Positions 20,044 through 29,843 are shown, counted from the first letter of the stretch. The stretch is DNA of 64,000 nt from Methanobacterium sp. (GCA_012838205.1 DUPR01000065.1:21840-85839), one strand, 5' to 3'. Program-made: numbers and translations. The notes: generated by a model from the sequence alone, not told the origin.

Positions 20044-21240
20044 CTATCTGAAATAATTAAAAATCCTTCCAAAATCTATTCCTGAAATCTTCAGCCCATT
20101 GTATTCCTGAAATATATTTTCTGCTGCTTTTTCTAGTTCTTCAGATTTGATACCATGATCAATGGAAAGTTTAGCCTCGATGAAAGCAGCTAAACGATCA
20201 ACAACATGAAGAAGTTCTCCATCCAAAGGATGATATTCGTTTTTATTGTATTTTTCATTAATATCATGGAAACTAATACCTAACAAGACTTTTTGGTTCT
20301 TTTTTATCTTATTGTTAAATTCTGATTCAGAAAAATATTTCATGTCTTCATGCCAAGGCCGCGGTAAAAGAGGTAAAAGCTCTTCATTCATTTGAAAATC
20401 TTCATAATCCTTAATAATATCTTTAAGCCCTTCAACAGATCCTTTAACTGGTGATATGATGTCTTTTGTAAGAACTTCTGGCAAATCATGGAAGAGACCA
20501 GCGTAGAAGTTGTTATATAAACGTTTGGAGCATGCTTCAATACCCATCTCCATAGTACAGAGGTAACTGGTGGCGGCTACAATGAACATGTGCCCCAGCA
20601 CCGAAGTCTCTGGTATTCTAGGAATATGAGCCCAACGCTTCTGAAAACGGAGCTGGCCACAAAGATCAATGAACCCAAAGGATTTTTTACCCAAGAGTAT
20701 CTTTTGAACACCAATTAGGTCATAATGATCTTCAATCTGGTTTTCAATGTTCTCTTTGGTCTTATCAATACCATAAATGAAAGGCGCGGTATGATAGATA
20801 ATTTTGAACTCCCATTGTGTGGCTAAATAGTGAGCTGCTCTTAAAATCCGCCGTTCAAGAGTGTTGGTACTTTTTAGATAATAATCTTTAAATCTTTGCT
20901 GAAAGTTTTTATCCAAACCATCCATATCCATCTCAAGCTTTTCAAAAACATGTTTATTAAGTTCATAACCTTTTTCTTTCATCATTCGATGAAATACTGG
21001 TGGTTTAATATCAGTTAAAACTGTTCGGTGCAAAAATTCAAAAATTCCACCTTCTATTAGGGCTATCCAGTCCACACTACCCTGACCCATGCGTTCTTCC
21101 TCAAATCTAGCTATTACATACGCTATAACCATTTTATGTGCCTGTTTATCCAATTCAGTAAATTCAACAGGGCGAATGTGGTCGTTCCAGCGTTGCATGC
21201 TGGCTGCTTTAGAAAATCGTTCTATAATATTTTCAATCAT
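20044..21240 (-). CDS. HD-domain phosphohydrolase
   Basis: The 398-aa protein has an HD-type metal site in the centre: LGHMFIVAATSYL (about 210-222), LFHDLPEVLTKDIISPVK (about 247-264) and a C-terminal Asp in VVDRLAAFIEAK (about 352-363). The order resembles the YfbR-type 5'-nucleotidase HD family. The N-terminal half (about 1-190) is a charged helical region without recognised motif and makes it longer than simple HD nucleotidases. It is monocistronic. The substrate could be a nucleotide; this is an inference from the fold. Confidence 0.78.
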   Translation of the reverse strand: MIENIIERFSKAASMQRWNDHIRPVEFTELDKQAHKMVIAYVIARFEEERMGQGSVDWIALIEGGIFEFLHRTVLTDIKPPVFHRMMKEKGYELNKHVFEKLEMDMDGLDKNFQQRFKDYYLKSTNTLERRILRAAHYLATQWEFKIIYHTAPFIYGIDKTKENIENQIEDHYDLIGVQKILLGKKSFGFIDLCGQLRFQKRWAHIPRIPETSVLGHMFIVAATSYLCTMEMGIEACSKRLYNNFYAGLFHDLPEVLTKDIISPVKGSVEGLKDIIKDYEDFQMNEELLPLLPRPWHEDMKYFSESEFNNKIKKNQKVLLGISFHDINEKYNKNEYHPLDGELLHVVDRLAAFIEAKLSIDHGIKSEELEKAAENIFQEYNGLKISGIDFGRIFNYFR

Positions 21241-21336
21241 TATACCGCCTGAGCATGTTATGTGAAAACTGGTATGAAGGAATGAGATTATGATTAAAAA
21301 AAGGATTTGAAAAATAATAAATTAAAATTAAAAATA

Positions 21337-21356
21337 AGCAGCCCAGATGGACCGCT
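21337..21356 (-). terminator. Hairpin terminator downstream of mtd
   Basis: On the minus strand an 8-bp stem with two U-G pairs and a 4-nt loop begins 11 nt after the mtd stop and is followed by T-rich sequence (TATTTTTAATTTT). It separates mtd from the HD gene. Confidence 0.55.
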
Positions 21357-21367
21357 CAAATACTCAT

Positions 21368-22198
21368 TTACTGTGGTTTGGAAACTAACTCGGTTTTGGA
21401 TAAGGTCTGGCCTTCTCCACCGTGTGGTTTACGTAGTACAGTGTCGTTAGCTTTTTCAATTTCACGAGCTTCCACAGCTAACTTGGCGGCGGCTGCAATC
21501 ATTTCGTGGGCAGAAGCCACTATTGGTACGTATTTTTCCATTTCTTTAACCATGAAACATCCTTTGAGGTCAACATCACCTACTTTGGCGGCGATTTCGT
21601 ATGCTGCCATGGCTTTGGCTTTGGCGTATGGGTTGGTGAATCCACCTGCTTCTGTGGCTTTTGCTGCGTCGATGACTACTTTTGGTAGTTCCACATCGCT
21701 TCCAGCTTCACAGGCAGCGATCATTCCGTCTAGGGTTTCCTGGACAACACGGTATGCTCCAGTAGCAGCTAGAACCTTGATCACATCAGCGTTGAATGAT
21801 GCCATTTCAGTAGGATCTAAGAATTCTCTTCGGGCACCAATCATTGGGTCACCTAGTACGATCATGTATCCTAAGCCTTGTTCATCCATTTCTTCTCTTT
21901 TACCCATTCCAGGAGCGTCACCAACGATGACTGCCGGGATGTCGAATTCAGATAACAGTTCCCTTGCTCGGGCAGGGCCAGGAGCACCAGGGTTTGGGCT
22001 GATAAATACAACAAAATCTGGGTCGAAATCTTTTATTTTTGGCACGGCTTCTTCGATTTGTTCTGGGTTCATCTTTGCTCCAGAACCTACACCTCTAACG
22101 TCTATGTTAGGCCTATCGGCCCTCTCGTCTAGTACTAAGTCAATGACAGGAGAGGTACCTAAGTTACCGCATTTAATAACTCCTATTTTTACTACCAT
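21368..22198 (-). CDS. mtd: F420-dependent methylene-tetrahydromethanopterin dehydrogenase
   Basis: Mtd oxidises or reduces the methylene/methenyl-tetrahydromethanopterin pair with coenzyme F420, a core step of CO2-reducing methanogenesis. The 276-aa length and diagnostic stretches (VKIGVIKCGNLGTSPVID at the start, SPNPGAPGPARARELL near 68, RKPHGGEGQTL at the C-terminus) match the family throughout. Codon use is strongly biased towards favoured codons, which leaves a long non-coding antisense ORF. It is a single-gene unit with its own TATA element and terminator. The ribosome site is GGTGAT. Confidence 0.97.
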   Translation of the reverse strand: MVVKIGVIKCGNLGTSPVIDLVLDERADRPNIDVRGVGSGAKMNPEQIEEAVPKIKDFDPDFVVFISPNPGAPGPARARELLSEFDIPAVIVGDAPGMGKREEMDEQGLGYMIVLGDPMIGARREFLDPTEMASFNADVIKVLAATGAYRVVQETLDGMIAACEAGSDVELPKVVIDAAKATEAGGFTNPYAKAKAMAAYEIAAKVGDVDLKGCFMVKEMEKYVPIVASAHEMIAAAAKLAVEAREIEKANDTVLRKPHGGEGQTLSKTELVSKPQ

Positions 22199-22263
22199 AT
22201 TATCACCGTTTTGCTATTTGGAAGATCGGCATAAGTATTTTTTCATTTAATTTATAGGGGAAG

Positions 22264-22273
22264 ATTTATATAT
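22264..22273 (-). promoter_or_regulatory. Predicted TATA box of mtd
   Basis: On the minus strand TATATAAAT precedes the mtd start by about 66-75 nt, predicting a leader of about 40-45 nt. Prediction from sequence only. Confidence 0.5.
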
Positions 22274-22389
22274 GAGATTTTTGAGTTTGCGAAAAAGTTT
22301 AAAAACAGATTGCTGTGATATAAAGGAGTTACAATGAATTGATTTAAAATACATTTATAAAAAAAAACACTATTTGAATAGGCATTATT

Positions 22390-22484
22390 ATGAAATTTTT
22401 TGTAAATATTCTAATGATTATTATATTTTGAGCCCTAATATCCGTCTCTGGATGTGTTGATGATAGTTCACATGGATAATAGTA
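22390..22484 (+). pseudogene. Remnant of a lipoprotein signal sequence
   Basis: The ATG at 22390 opens MKFFVNILMIII, then a TGA, then in the same frame ALISVSGCVDDSS and another stop. This reads as a secretion signal with a lipobox-like SGC, interrupted by one nonsense codon. The remaining intergenic region up to 22784 has no further convincing coding sequence. This supports loss of a small secreted gene between mtd and the polymerase-like gene. Confidence 0.3.
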
Positions 22485-22784
22485 AATAAATAGAAAATTT
22501 TTCTATTAGGGTGTTAACTTTTATATTGCATGCCAATTTGGAGGTTAGTATATACCAACAGAGTTACAAAAACCACTGCGGTTTCCAAAGATTTGTATTC
22601 CCAATAACATATCTCAATAACACCAAACGAGAATTAATTTTATTTATATACGTATAGTTGTTTTTTTTTCAAGAATTTTGTGATACTATTTCAACAAGTT
22701 AGACATGGGTTTCAAGTGTAACTTTTATCTAAAAAATTTGATAATGATTTAAAAAATATTTAAATCACCCCAAAAAAATGAAAG

Positions 22785-23966
22785 TCATTTAATTTGTTGG
22801 TTTTTCTGGGATATTCTAAAAAGCTGGATTGCATATATTATCACTGCAACAATGGCTAAAATATAGAATAGATAGACTACACTATCGGTGGGGCCAGTCT
22901 CGACCCAAATCATCGTATGGGTGAGTACAATTGCATATAAAGCTGTGAGCGCTCCGTTTGCTTTCTGGTGTGTGGCATGGATTATTTTCAACACCACTCC
23001 CATAACAAACATCTGCACAATCATGGCATATAATCCAAAGTCCAGTACTGCTGGTCCAAAAATTGTGGATGTAATGCTGGTTGTGGGAGTATTTCCCCCT
23101 ACTGGATAGTTCAAAACGACATGTCCCACAGTAACTCGTGGGTGTCCAGTGGTAAGGGCTTGATGGATCAAGTCTCCTCCAGTAGCTCCAGCCATGTGCA
23201 CGATCTTGTCAAATACCATCATGGTGAATCCAGCGCGGTAAGCAACTAGTTGTAATGGGTTTAAACTCCATTGTTGCCATTGAATTGACATTACAGCTAT
23301 ATATCCTGCTGCTATTCCAATTAAAGCAATAATAAGTATTGAAATTAATACATAGGTGGTTTTCATTTTGCGAGTGTAATATAAGGTGATGAAAGCACTT
23401 ATGAGAATGGCCATGGTAGTGGTACGATATCCATTAATGGCAAATACAACCAGACCTATTATGAAGATTACATAGTACCATTTACGAGGATATTTAGCCA
23501 GTAGAATTGTAATGGCAGGCAAAAAAAGGGGATATGCAATGCGCCATAAGTCAGTGGTGGCTTTAAATTTCAGATATCCACTTAAAATTGGTATGCCTCC
23601 CAGAAGATAGATGTTAAGACCTTGTAGAAAAATAGCAATGAATACTGCGGCTAACAATACCCTTTCATCTAACAAGACACGGCATTTGTTGTACCATTGT
23701 TCAGAATTATCTTCAGTGACTTTAAGATCCCTAAAAATAGATTTTAGTTTCACACTATGATCGTGAATTATTTTAGGAACAAATACACCTATTGTGAAAA
23801 ATAAGGTTCCAATAAAAATGTAGAGAAAAGATGTGCTTGAAATCCATTGAAGATTTCTCAAGTGCTCTTGATATGCAATGGCTGCTAATAATACATATAT
23901 TACAATTATTAGCACCAAAATGTATGGTGAAAATAGATCAACTCTTTTTAATTCTGAAAACTTCAT
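22785..23966 (-). CDS. O-antigen-polymerase-like multi-pass membrane protein
   Basis: The 393-aa protein has about ten to twelve predicted membrane helices over its whole length, with longer loops at about 75-95 and 255-300. The pattern, including a Gly-Tyr-Arg turn (INGYRTTTMAILISA near 178-192), resembles the archaeal oligosaccharide repeat unit polymerase family (PF01901 type). Such proteins would build surface polysaccharide chains outside the membrane. No glycosyltransferase genes are adjacent, so the assignment rests on topology and length. Start at 23966 with GGAGC upstream on the minus strand. Confidence 0.6.
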   Translation of the reverse strand: MKFSELKRVDLFSPYILVLIIVIYVLLAAIAYQEHLRNLQWISSTSFLYIFIGTLFFTIGVFVPKIIHDHSVKLKSIFRDLKVTEDNSEQWYNKCRVLLDERVLLAAVFIAIFLQGLNIYLLGGIPILSGYLKFKATTDLWRIAYPLFLPAITILLAKYPRKWYYVIFIIGLVVFAINGYRTTTMAILISAFITLYYTRKMKTTYVLISILIIALIGIAAGYIAVMSIQWQQWSLNPLQLVAYRAGFTMMVFDKIVHMAGATGGDLIHQALTTGHPRVTVGHVVLNYPVGGNTPTTSITSTIFGPAVLDFGLYAMIVQMFVMGVVLKIIHATHQKANGALTALYAIVLTHTMIWVETGPTDSVVYLFYILAIVAVIIYAIQLFRISQKNQQIK

Positions 23967-24242
23967 GAATAATGCTCCTGAATATATTCTTCATGATGAA
24001 GTAAGGTATATGATATGATGTGGATTAAGATATGAGTGTATTCTTAATTAGAATTGCTATTTTTGATGCAGATTGTAGTGGTCTAAATTGAATATCCAGA
24101 ATTTTATATTTTTAAATTATCTACTACTTAATCTCAAATTCTTTTATTGCCTTTTTTAGCTTATATTATTTCGTTTGTGTTTAAGCTCCTGCGGGATTCT
24201 AACAATATGACATTATTTGTTATGCTGATCCAACTTATTTAC

Positions 24243-24401
24243 TTCTACTGTAGAATAAATACAGTGCAAAATCACAAATTCAGCAAATTCACCGAGCACT
24301 ATCGGTCTACAGTAGAAATGTTTCTTACATTTTCTGGCACAAATAATAAGATGAATAATAGCAATTTTGAGATCTACAAGATTTTTGTTTCTACTGTAGA
24401 C
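24243..24401. repeat. Cluster 1 of the TTCTAC(T/A)GTAGAA dyad (three copies)
   Basis: Three copies of a 13-nt dyad are centred at 24249, 24311 and 24395: TTCTACTGTAGAA, GTCTACAGTAGAA and TTCTACTGTAGAC. The middle copy is in the inverse orientation. Intervening stretches are 49 and 71 nt, AT-rich and unrelated. The cluster lies in the 507-nt gap between cbiA/cfbB and the polymerase-like gene; an 87-codon ORF across it is judged spurious. The one-nucleotide centre argues for a protein-binding DNA dyad rather than an RNA hairpin. Confidence 0.7.
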
Positions 24402-24473
24402 CTTATATAATCAATCACTGCAAGTTTTTAAACAAAAGACCACTCATTTACATTGGAAAATGTAAAAAATATA

Positions 24474-25826
24474 TTAAAAATCTCCTAATGCACTTTTAAT
24501 AATTTGAGTGGCGAAAGTTGGGCAAGCTGCCACATGAGTATGAACGTAACTGGCTAAAGTGTTCTTACTCATAAGCCCGTCCATGGAATCAGTCACTCCT
24601 CGACCCCTCAAAATATCGAATGCAAATTTTGGTTTTTGACCTTCCAATTCCAGTTTCGAGTAGTGGAATTCGTGACCATGGAACATCTCCCCCCCTGGGA
24701 TGATAATATTATCTTGAATCGCTTTGGCAACAACGTAACTTAATGCTTGTGGTTTTTTGGTCATGTGGGATTGATAAGGAAAAATATTACACATTTCCTG
24801 ATGGTTTATTGAACGGGTTAAGTACATGAGCCCTCCACACTCAGCATATATAGGTTGGTTGTTTTCATGATATTTTTTCATAGAAGTGCGCATTGACTGG
24901 TTAGCTGAAAGTTCTTTGGCAAAAATTTCAGGGTAACCCCCACCAATGTAGATACCATCCACATCTGGCACAGCATCATCATGTAAAGGGCTGAAATATA
25001 CTAAGTCAGCGTTGTTAGCTTCGAAAGATTCCAAATTATCCTGATAATAAAAAGAGAATACTTCATCTTTTGCTATGCCGATTTTAAGCTTTTTCTTATT
25101 TTTTTTATGGAATAGTGGCTCACGTCCATCAGGGAGTTTTCCTGCTGCTTTCATTATGGCCATGAGGGCGTCTAGGTCAATATTTTCCCCCATAACCTGA
25201 CCCCAATCTTCGATGTTGCGTAATATGCTATCATGTTCAACGGCCGGCACCAAACCTAAATGTCTTTGTTCCACACTAATAGATTCATCACGTGGTATTC
25301 CTCCAATGACTTGAGTATTAGCTAGTTTTTCAACAGCTTCCTTGGTTTTAAGGTAGTGTTTACGATTTTTTACTAAATTCAAAATGACCCCTTCAATCTT
25401 GATAGATGGATCTAGAGTTTTAAATCCAATAACCACTGCAGCAGCACTTTTCACTAAGCTTCGAGAGTTCAAAATAAGGATAACAGGAGAATTAAGTGCT
25501 TTTGCTATGGAAGCTGTGTTGCCAACGTCCTCAATAGGACTAATACCTTCATAAAGACCCCTTACACCCTCAATAATTCCCATGTTGGAGTTTGAGATCT
25601 TTAAAGCCCTTTCAAAAGCCTCCCTGATCTGGGGGTAACTCATGAAAAATGAGTCCAGGTTTCGGCTGATATTGCCTGTGGCTAGAGTATGGTAAGTGGG
25701 ATCAATATAATCCGGACCTACCTTGAAAGGTTGAACTCTCTGTTCTTCTGAGAGAGCTTTCATAATTCCTGTGGAGACTGTTGTTTTCCCCACTGCACTT
25801 CCTGTTCCAGCTAAGACAATACGCAT
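24474..25826 (-). CDS. Cobyrinate / Ni-sirohydrochlorin a,c-diamide synthase
   Basis: The 450-aa amidotransferase uses glutamine and ATP to amidate the a and c acetate side chains of a tetrapyrrole. N-terminal ATPase P-loop [12 protein letters not shown] (residues 6-17), GVRGLYEG near 88, and the C-terminal glutaminase with catalytic Cys in AECGGLMYL (about 330) and HVAACP near the end. In methanogens this family serves coenzyme F430 (CfbB), B12 (CbiA) or both; sequence alone does not decide. The start has no ribosome site but an A/T box 27 nt upstream, so the mRNA may be leaderless. Confidence 0.88.
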   Translation of the reverse strand: MRIVLAGTGSAVGKTTVSTGIMKALSEEQRVQPFKVGPDYIDPTYHTLATGNISRNLDSFFMSYPQIREAFERALKISNSNMGIIEGVRGLYEGISPIEDVGNTASIAKALNSPVILILNSRSLVKSAAAVVIGFKTLDPSIKIEGVILNLVKNRKHYLKTKEAVEKLANTQVIGGIPRDESISVEQRHLGLVPAVEHDSILRNIEDWGQVMGENIDLDALMAIMKAAGKLPDGREPLFHKKNKKKLKIGIAKDEVFSFYYQDNLESFEANNADLVYFSPLHDDAVPDVDGIYIGGGYPEIFAKELSANQSMRTSMKKYHENNQPIYAECGGLMYLTRSINHQEMCNIFPYQSHMTKKPQALSYVVAKAIQDNIIIPGGEMFHGHEFHYSKLELEGQKPKFAFDILRGRGVTDSMDGLMSKNTLASYVHTHVAACPTFATQIIKSALGDF

Positions 25827-25975
25827 ATACTATGAATTGTTATCAATGCTTTAAAAACATAGAGGGTTAATAGATGCTAAATTATAGATAGATGTTTATT
25901 TCAGACAAAGAAGGTTAAATACTTCCCAATACCTCTTTTTGAAATTGTATATTAATCATTAAAAACATAAAAAAA
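25827..25975. promoter_or_regulatory. Divergent promoter region, both genes possibly leaderless
   Basis: The 149-nt gap has a box CTTTAAAAAC at 25849-25858 (read on the minus strand, about 27 nt from the cbiA/cfbB start) and TTGTATATTA at 25946-25955 (about 26 nt from the radical SAM start). Neither gene has a purine-rich ribosome site. That geometry is the one expected for leaderless archaeal transcripts. Confidence 0.4.
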
Positions 25976-27106
25976 ATGATGGACATAGAAAAACTACGCA
26001 TTCTAGGGGAGGCCTCACAATACGACCTTTGTAACTATGTGAGTTTAAACCAGGAAAATTTCACATCCAAAAATCTTCCAGGAATTTATAATGCACGAAC
26101 ACAAGGTGGTTGTCAAGTTCCATTATTCAAGGTTTTAATGAGTAATTTTTGCACTAATGATTGTAATTACTGCATAAACCATTGCCACAATCGTTTTGAG
26201 AGAATTGAATTCACTCCAGAAGAATTAATAACGGTTTTCCTTCATTACTATCAGAATCATTATGCGGAAGGACTTTTTTTAAGTTCAGGAATGCCGGGAG
26301 ATGCTGATCAAGCCATGGAAAAAATGATTGCTGTGGCCAGGAAGTTACGATTAGAATATGAATACCGTGGATATATACACTTGAAAATAATTCCAGGGGC
26401 TTCTTATGATATGATAAAAAGGGCAATGAGCCTTGCTGACCGGGTCAGTGTAAACCTCGAATCAGCTACTTCTTCTGGTTTTGAAGAACTCACTAGTACC
26501 AAAGATTATCATAATGATGTTTTGCGTAGAATGAAATGGATCGAACGTTTGAAGAAACGCCACCCTCAAATGGCGCCTTCTGGCCAAAGTACACAGTTAA
26601 TTGTGGGTGCTAATGATGAAACAGATCAAGACATACTCAAACGGGCCGAATGGCTGAATAAACATCTGAATATAAATTTAAGTTATTTAAGCCCCTTTGA
26701 ACCTCTGAAAAAGACTCCGATGGAAGAGCATGAAAAACCTGCTGATAATCGAACACCTCGTTTGTATCAGGCTCAGTTTCTCTTAAATTCGTATGGTTTT
26801 TCTTTTGATGAGTTGGTGTTGGATGATGATGGATTTCTTTTCTTGGATGATGATCCAAAATTGGTCTGGGCCAAACTCCATAAAGAATTGTTCCCCATGG
26901 AAATAAATGAAGCTAGTTTTAAAGAATTACTTCGTGTTCCAGGAATAGGTAAAATTTCTGCGAGAAAGATTATTGAAGCAAGGAAAAATGGAATGAAATT
27001 TACGAAATTGGATGAGATTAAAAGGTTAGGGGTGGTTGTTAAAAGAGCAGAGCCATTCTTAAAACTTGATAAAAATCATCAAACAACATTGTCTTATAAG
27101 TTCTAA
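25976..27106 (+). CDS. Radical SAM protein with C-terminal helix-hairpin-helix (putative DNA modification/repair)
   Basis: The 376-aa protein has a radical SAM cluster motif CTNDCNYC (Cx3Cx2C, about residues 58-65, plus further Cys in NHCHN) and a C-terminal HhH motif [15 protein letters not shown] (about 320-335). The architecture matches the family of radical SAM proteins usually paired with a uracil-DNA glycosylase-like partner. No such partner is next to it. The HhH implies DNA binding. The start is MM with no ribosome site and a TATA box at -26. The reaction is unknown. Confidence 0.85.
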   Translation: MMDIEKLRILGEASQYDLCNYVSLNQENFTSKNLPGIYNARTQGGCQVPLFKVLMSNFCTNDCNYCINHCHNRFERIEFTPEELITVFLHYYQNHYAEGLFLSSGMPGDADQAMEKMIAVARKLRLEYEYRGYIHLKIIPGASYDMIKRAMSLADRVSVNLESATSSGFEELTSTKDYHNDVLRRMKWIERLKKRHPQMAPSGQSTQLIVGANDETDQDILKRAEWLNKHLNINLSYLSPFEPLKKTPMEEHEKPADNRTPRLYQAQFLLNSYGFSFDELVLDDDGFLFLDDDPKLVWAKLHKELFPMEINEASFKELLRVPGIGKISARKIIEARKNGMKFTKLDEIKRLGVVVKRAEPFLKLDKNHQTTLSYKF

Positions 27107-27134
27107 GTTATTAGTTATAACTTATATGTTATAA
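27093..27134. repeat. AT-rich palindromic repeat, copy 3 (downstream of parA operon)
   Basis: Overlapping the stop of the radical SAM gene are the related arms CTTATAAGTT, AGTTATAACTTAT and TGTTATAATT. It lies about 220 nt beyond the end of the parA-orf130 pair and mirrors copy 4 on the other side. Confidence 0.55.
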
Positions 27135-27350
27135 TTCATGTCATTTCATATTTTTGATTAGAGTTCTAGACGCAACAATAGAAAATCAATTTTTGTGATA
27201 TTCAAATCAAAAATCATCTTTTATCAAGATCAATGTGTCAAATAGTTAATCAATTTTTAAAGTAGTATAGCTATTAATTAATATGTTGAACAGGATATTG
27301 AAAGATTTTTTTCTCTGATAATCGTAACCTCATGAGAAAATTTAAAAAAA

Positions 27351-27743
27351 TTAAAATTCTTCGTCTTCAAACAATTCCCAGATTTCAGGATACTTCTGTT
27401 GCACGGCTTCTTCAATAAGCACTGACGCCTCTTTGCTAATACTAAATGCAGGTTTAGTTTTTTTTAAAAATCTAAAAACGGCTGCGGATTTTGCTGACCA
27501 AAGGGATATGCGCGGATTCTTGCGAACTTCTAGTACAACACCTTCAAAAATCATTTTGTAAGGATCTTCTTGAGTTTTCCTGACTTTTCTTGTCTTTGGT
27601 TTTTCTATAGCAGAACCTTTAATCGAAACGTTCCCCTTCATAGGAGATTTTTTCGTATTTACGGTAGATTCTGATTTTTCTTTACGAATTAAAGCGTCTA
27701 ATCCCTTACCTAATGCTTTTTCACTCTTTTTTGATGGAGTCAT
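27351..27743 (-). CDS. Small basic protein with ParB N-terminal motif, partner of ParA
   Basis: The 130-aa protein carries ALGKGLDALI at residues 10-19, which is the N-terminal motif by which ParB/Spo0J stimulates the ParA ATPase. Then come a long Lys/Ser/Thr-rich, probably disordered linker (about 20-65) and a helical C-terminal domain (about 70-130; FLKKTKPAFSISKEAS). The ParB CTP-binding and helix-turn-helix domains are absent. Its ATG overlaps the parA stop by one base (TAATG), so the two are coupled. I infer a ParA activator or DNA/cargo adaptor; the C-terminal domain is not recognised. Confidence 0.7.
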   Translation of the reverse strand: MTPSKKSEKALGKGLDALIRKEKSESTVNTKKSPMKGNVSIKGSAIEKPKTRKVRKTQEDPYKMIFEGVVLEVRKNPRISLWSAKSAAVFRFLKKTKPAFSISKEASVLIEEAVQQKYPEIWELFEDEEF

Positions 27744-28528
27744 TATGCTTCCTCCGTTCCTTGCCCGTTCATTGTTAAAATTTCCTTGGCAAGGTCATTA
27801 TATGCTTCAGTTCCAACACATTCCTCATCATAAATTACACATGGTTTGCCATGGCTAGGTGCTTCAGCCAGCTTCACATTACGAGGGATCGTTGTGTTAA
27901 AGATATACTCTGTCTCACCAAAGAATTGCTTTACATTCTGGTAAACATCCCTACCTAACCTAGTTCGAGAATCATAAAGGGTGATTAAGATTCCTTTGAT
28001 GGGTGAAGGACTGTTTAAACGAGTTTCCACTAAGTTCATGGCATCTAACAGATCAGCCATTCCTTCTAATGCATAAAATTCAGCTTGAATTGGAATTATG
28101 ACACTATCAGCAGCTACTAATGAATTTATTGTCAGTATACCTAAGGAAGGCGGCACATCCAAAAAAATATAATCGTAATTCTCCTGAACATCATCCATAG
28201 TCTCTTTAAGAATAAATGGAAATCCTATATCCTTGCTAAGTTCGATTTCGGCACCACTCAGAGAGATGTGGCTGGGAAGAAGATCTAATCCTGATATTTT
28301 AGTTGCAACAATAGCCTCATCCAGAGTTTGTTGTCCTGTTAAAACTCGATATATTGAATTATCTTCATTTTTCTCCAAACCAAATGCAGTGGTAGCATTA
28401 GCTTGAGGATCCATGTCTATAACCAATATGTTCTTTCCATAAAGTGCTAATGAAGTAGAAAGATTAACTGCAGTGGTGGTTTTACCACAACCTCCCTTCT
28501 GATTTAAAATTGCTATAACTTCCGCCAT
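27743..28528 (-). CDS. parA: ParA-family chromosome partitioning ATPase
   Basis: The 261-aa ATPase has the deviant Walker A KGGCGKTTT (residues 10-18), DMDPQANATTAFG (about 38-50), and the Walker B-like FLDVPPSLG (about 123-131). Length, sequence and absence of an N-terminal DNA-binding domain place it with chromosomal ParA/Soj rather than MinD. It forms an operon with the small ParB-N-like protein. The ribosome site on the minus strand is GGAGAT. AT-rich palindromic repeats lie 16 nt upstream of its start and beyond the operon end, a possible centromere-like arrangement. Confidence 0.9.
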   Translation of the reverse strand: MAEVIAILNQKGGCGKTTTAVNLSTSLALYGKNILVIDMDPQANATTAFGLEKNEDNSIYRVLTGQQTLDEAIVATKISGLDLLPSHISLSGAEIELSKDIGFPFILKETMDDVQENYDYIFLDVPPSLGILTINSLVAADSVIIPIQAEFYALEGMADLLDAMNLVETRLNSPSPIKGILITLYDSRTRLGRDVYQNVKQFFGETEYIFNTTIPRNVKLAEAPSHGKPCVIYDEECVGTEAYNDLAKEILTMNGQGTEEA

Positions 28529-28543
28529 AATTGATCTCCTAAA

Positions 28544-28584
<41 letters not shown>

Positions 28585-28652
28585 TCACCAAGTCTGGGGA
28601 GATCTAGATAAAAATGCTAATATCATAAATTTAAATGAGAAAATGCGTATAT

Positions 28653-29843
28653 CTAAAAAACTGGAATCAAACCAGGACTAGTTCCAGTAATGCATTCCCC
28701 TCCATAGGGAGTAACCAAAAAAGTGTTTTCGATTCCAACCATTCCAATATTTTCGATGCCTTTTTTAGGTTCCACCGCAAATACCATCCCCTCTTGAATT
28801 GGTTCGTCAAATTTTTCTGCAATAACTGGAGTTTCATCAATTAATAAACCTATTCCATGTCCAATAAATTTTACCTTGTGTTCTCCAAAACCCATAAAGT
28901 TTTCAAGGAATTTATCATCCAAATTATCCATTATTTTCCTATAAATCTCAGAAGGAATTGCTCCTGGTTTAAGCATTTTTGCAATCTCATTTTGTATTTC
29001 AACACACTTTTGGTGTGCTTCAATGGCGTGCTGAGGCAATGAACAGCCGAACATGTAAGTCATAGTCTTATCAGTGTTATAACCATCAACTCCACAACCA
29101 ACATCTACGAAAACAAGATCTCCCCTCCTCAATTTCCGGTCACGGCTTCCCAAAACTGGTGCCGCGGGACTAAGCCCCTTATTTCCACTAGCACCATCAA
29201 AATATGTTGGATAAAGTGAACTTTCACCAAACCCCACATGCCCAACAATAATTTCGGTGTCAAACATTCCAAAACGAGTAACCGCATCGTGCCCTTCATC
29301 TATTAAAATAGAAAAAAGTTTGGATGCGAGAGTAGCCTCATTCATCCCTTCGCAAAGTATATTCGGCACTATATCTTCCAATACATGCTGATGTATCTTT
29401 CCAGACTTTCTCATTAATGAAAGCTCGTATTCACTTTTAACGGCCCTGACAGAAGCTATACAAGAATCTAAAGGTTTATAATTCTGAAAAGGAAAATGTT
29501 TTTTGAATCTGTGATATAGCGCTAAAGGAACAACTTCTGTTTCAAGATGTATGCTATTTGGAAGTGTACACATATGTTTTGCTGCATCACGAAAGCTATT
29601 CATTGGCTTTATATCTGGAAAAAATGATTCATCCAGTGCTCTCTGGTAACTACGCCTCACCCAAAATGTGGGTTCTTCATCTCTAGGAATAAGCAGCATC
29701 CCATCTTGCATGGTTCCAGTGAAATAAAAAAGATTAATATTACTAAAAATTACAGCCATATCCCATTCAGGATCAACTGCAGACATGACCTCCTTAAATT
29801 TACCCATTCTATTTTCCATTTCAGATACCGGAGTTTTTTTCAA
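28653..29843 (-). CDS. M24 family metallopeptidase (Xaa-Pro aminopeptidase-like)
   Basis: The 396-aa protein has an N-terminal creatinase-like domain (about 1-150) and a C-terminal pita-bread peptidase domain. Metal ligands are visible: [17 protein letters not shown] (two Asp, about 246-262), [14 protein letters not shown] (His, about 328-341), FAVEPKKG (Glu, about 354) and GIENTFLVT (Glu, about 372). It should cleave N-terminal residues before proline or act on a related substrate. It follows thrS by 62 nt on the same strand. A cytoplasmic location is expected because no signal peptide is seen. Confidence 0.87.
   Translation of the reverse strand: MKKTPVSEMENRMGKFKEVMSAVDPEWDMAVIFSNINLFYFTGTMQDGMLLIPRDEEPTFWVRRSYQRALDESFFPDIKPMNSFRDAAKHMCTLPNSIHLETEVVPLALYHRFKKHFPFQNYKPLDSCIASVRAVKSEYELSLMRKSGKIHQHVLEDIVPNILCEGMNEATLASKLFSILIDEGHDAVTRFGMFDTEIIVGHVGFGESSLYPTYFDGASGNKGLSPAAPVLGSRDRKLRRGDLVFVDVGCGVDGYNTDKTMTYMFGCSLPQHAIEAHQKCVEIQNEIAKMLKPGAIPSEIYRKIMDNLDDKFLENFMGFGEHKVKFIGHGIGLLIDETPVIAEKFDEPIQEGMVFAVEPKKGIENIGMVGIENTFLVTPYGGECITGTSPGLIPVF

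Noticed and set aside
21378..22250. Long plus-strand ORF (290 codons) antisense to mtd
   Set aside because: It is a shadow caused by biased codon use in the strongly conserved mtd gene; low-complexity Ser/Ala/Thr composition and no ribosome site.
24243..24401. CRISPR array with TTCTAC...GTAGAA repeats
   Set aside because: Repeats are only 13 nt, orientation alternates, spacing differs (49 and 71 nt), no cas genes are present; the second cluster at 44072-44209 fails for the same reasons.
24147..24410. Plus-strand ORF of 87 codons between the polymerase-like gene and cbiA/cfbB
   Set aside because: It runs through the dyad cluster, has no ribosome site and no family features; a chance ORF is more likely.
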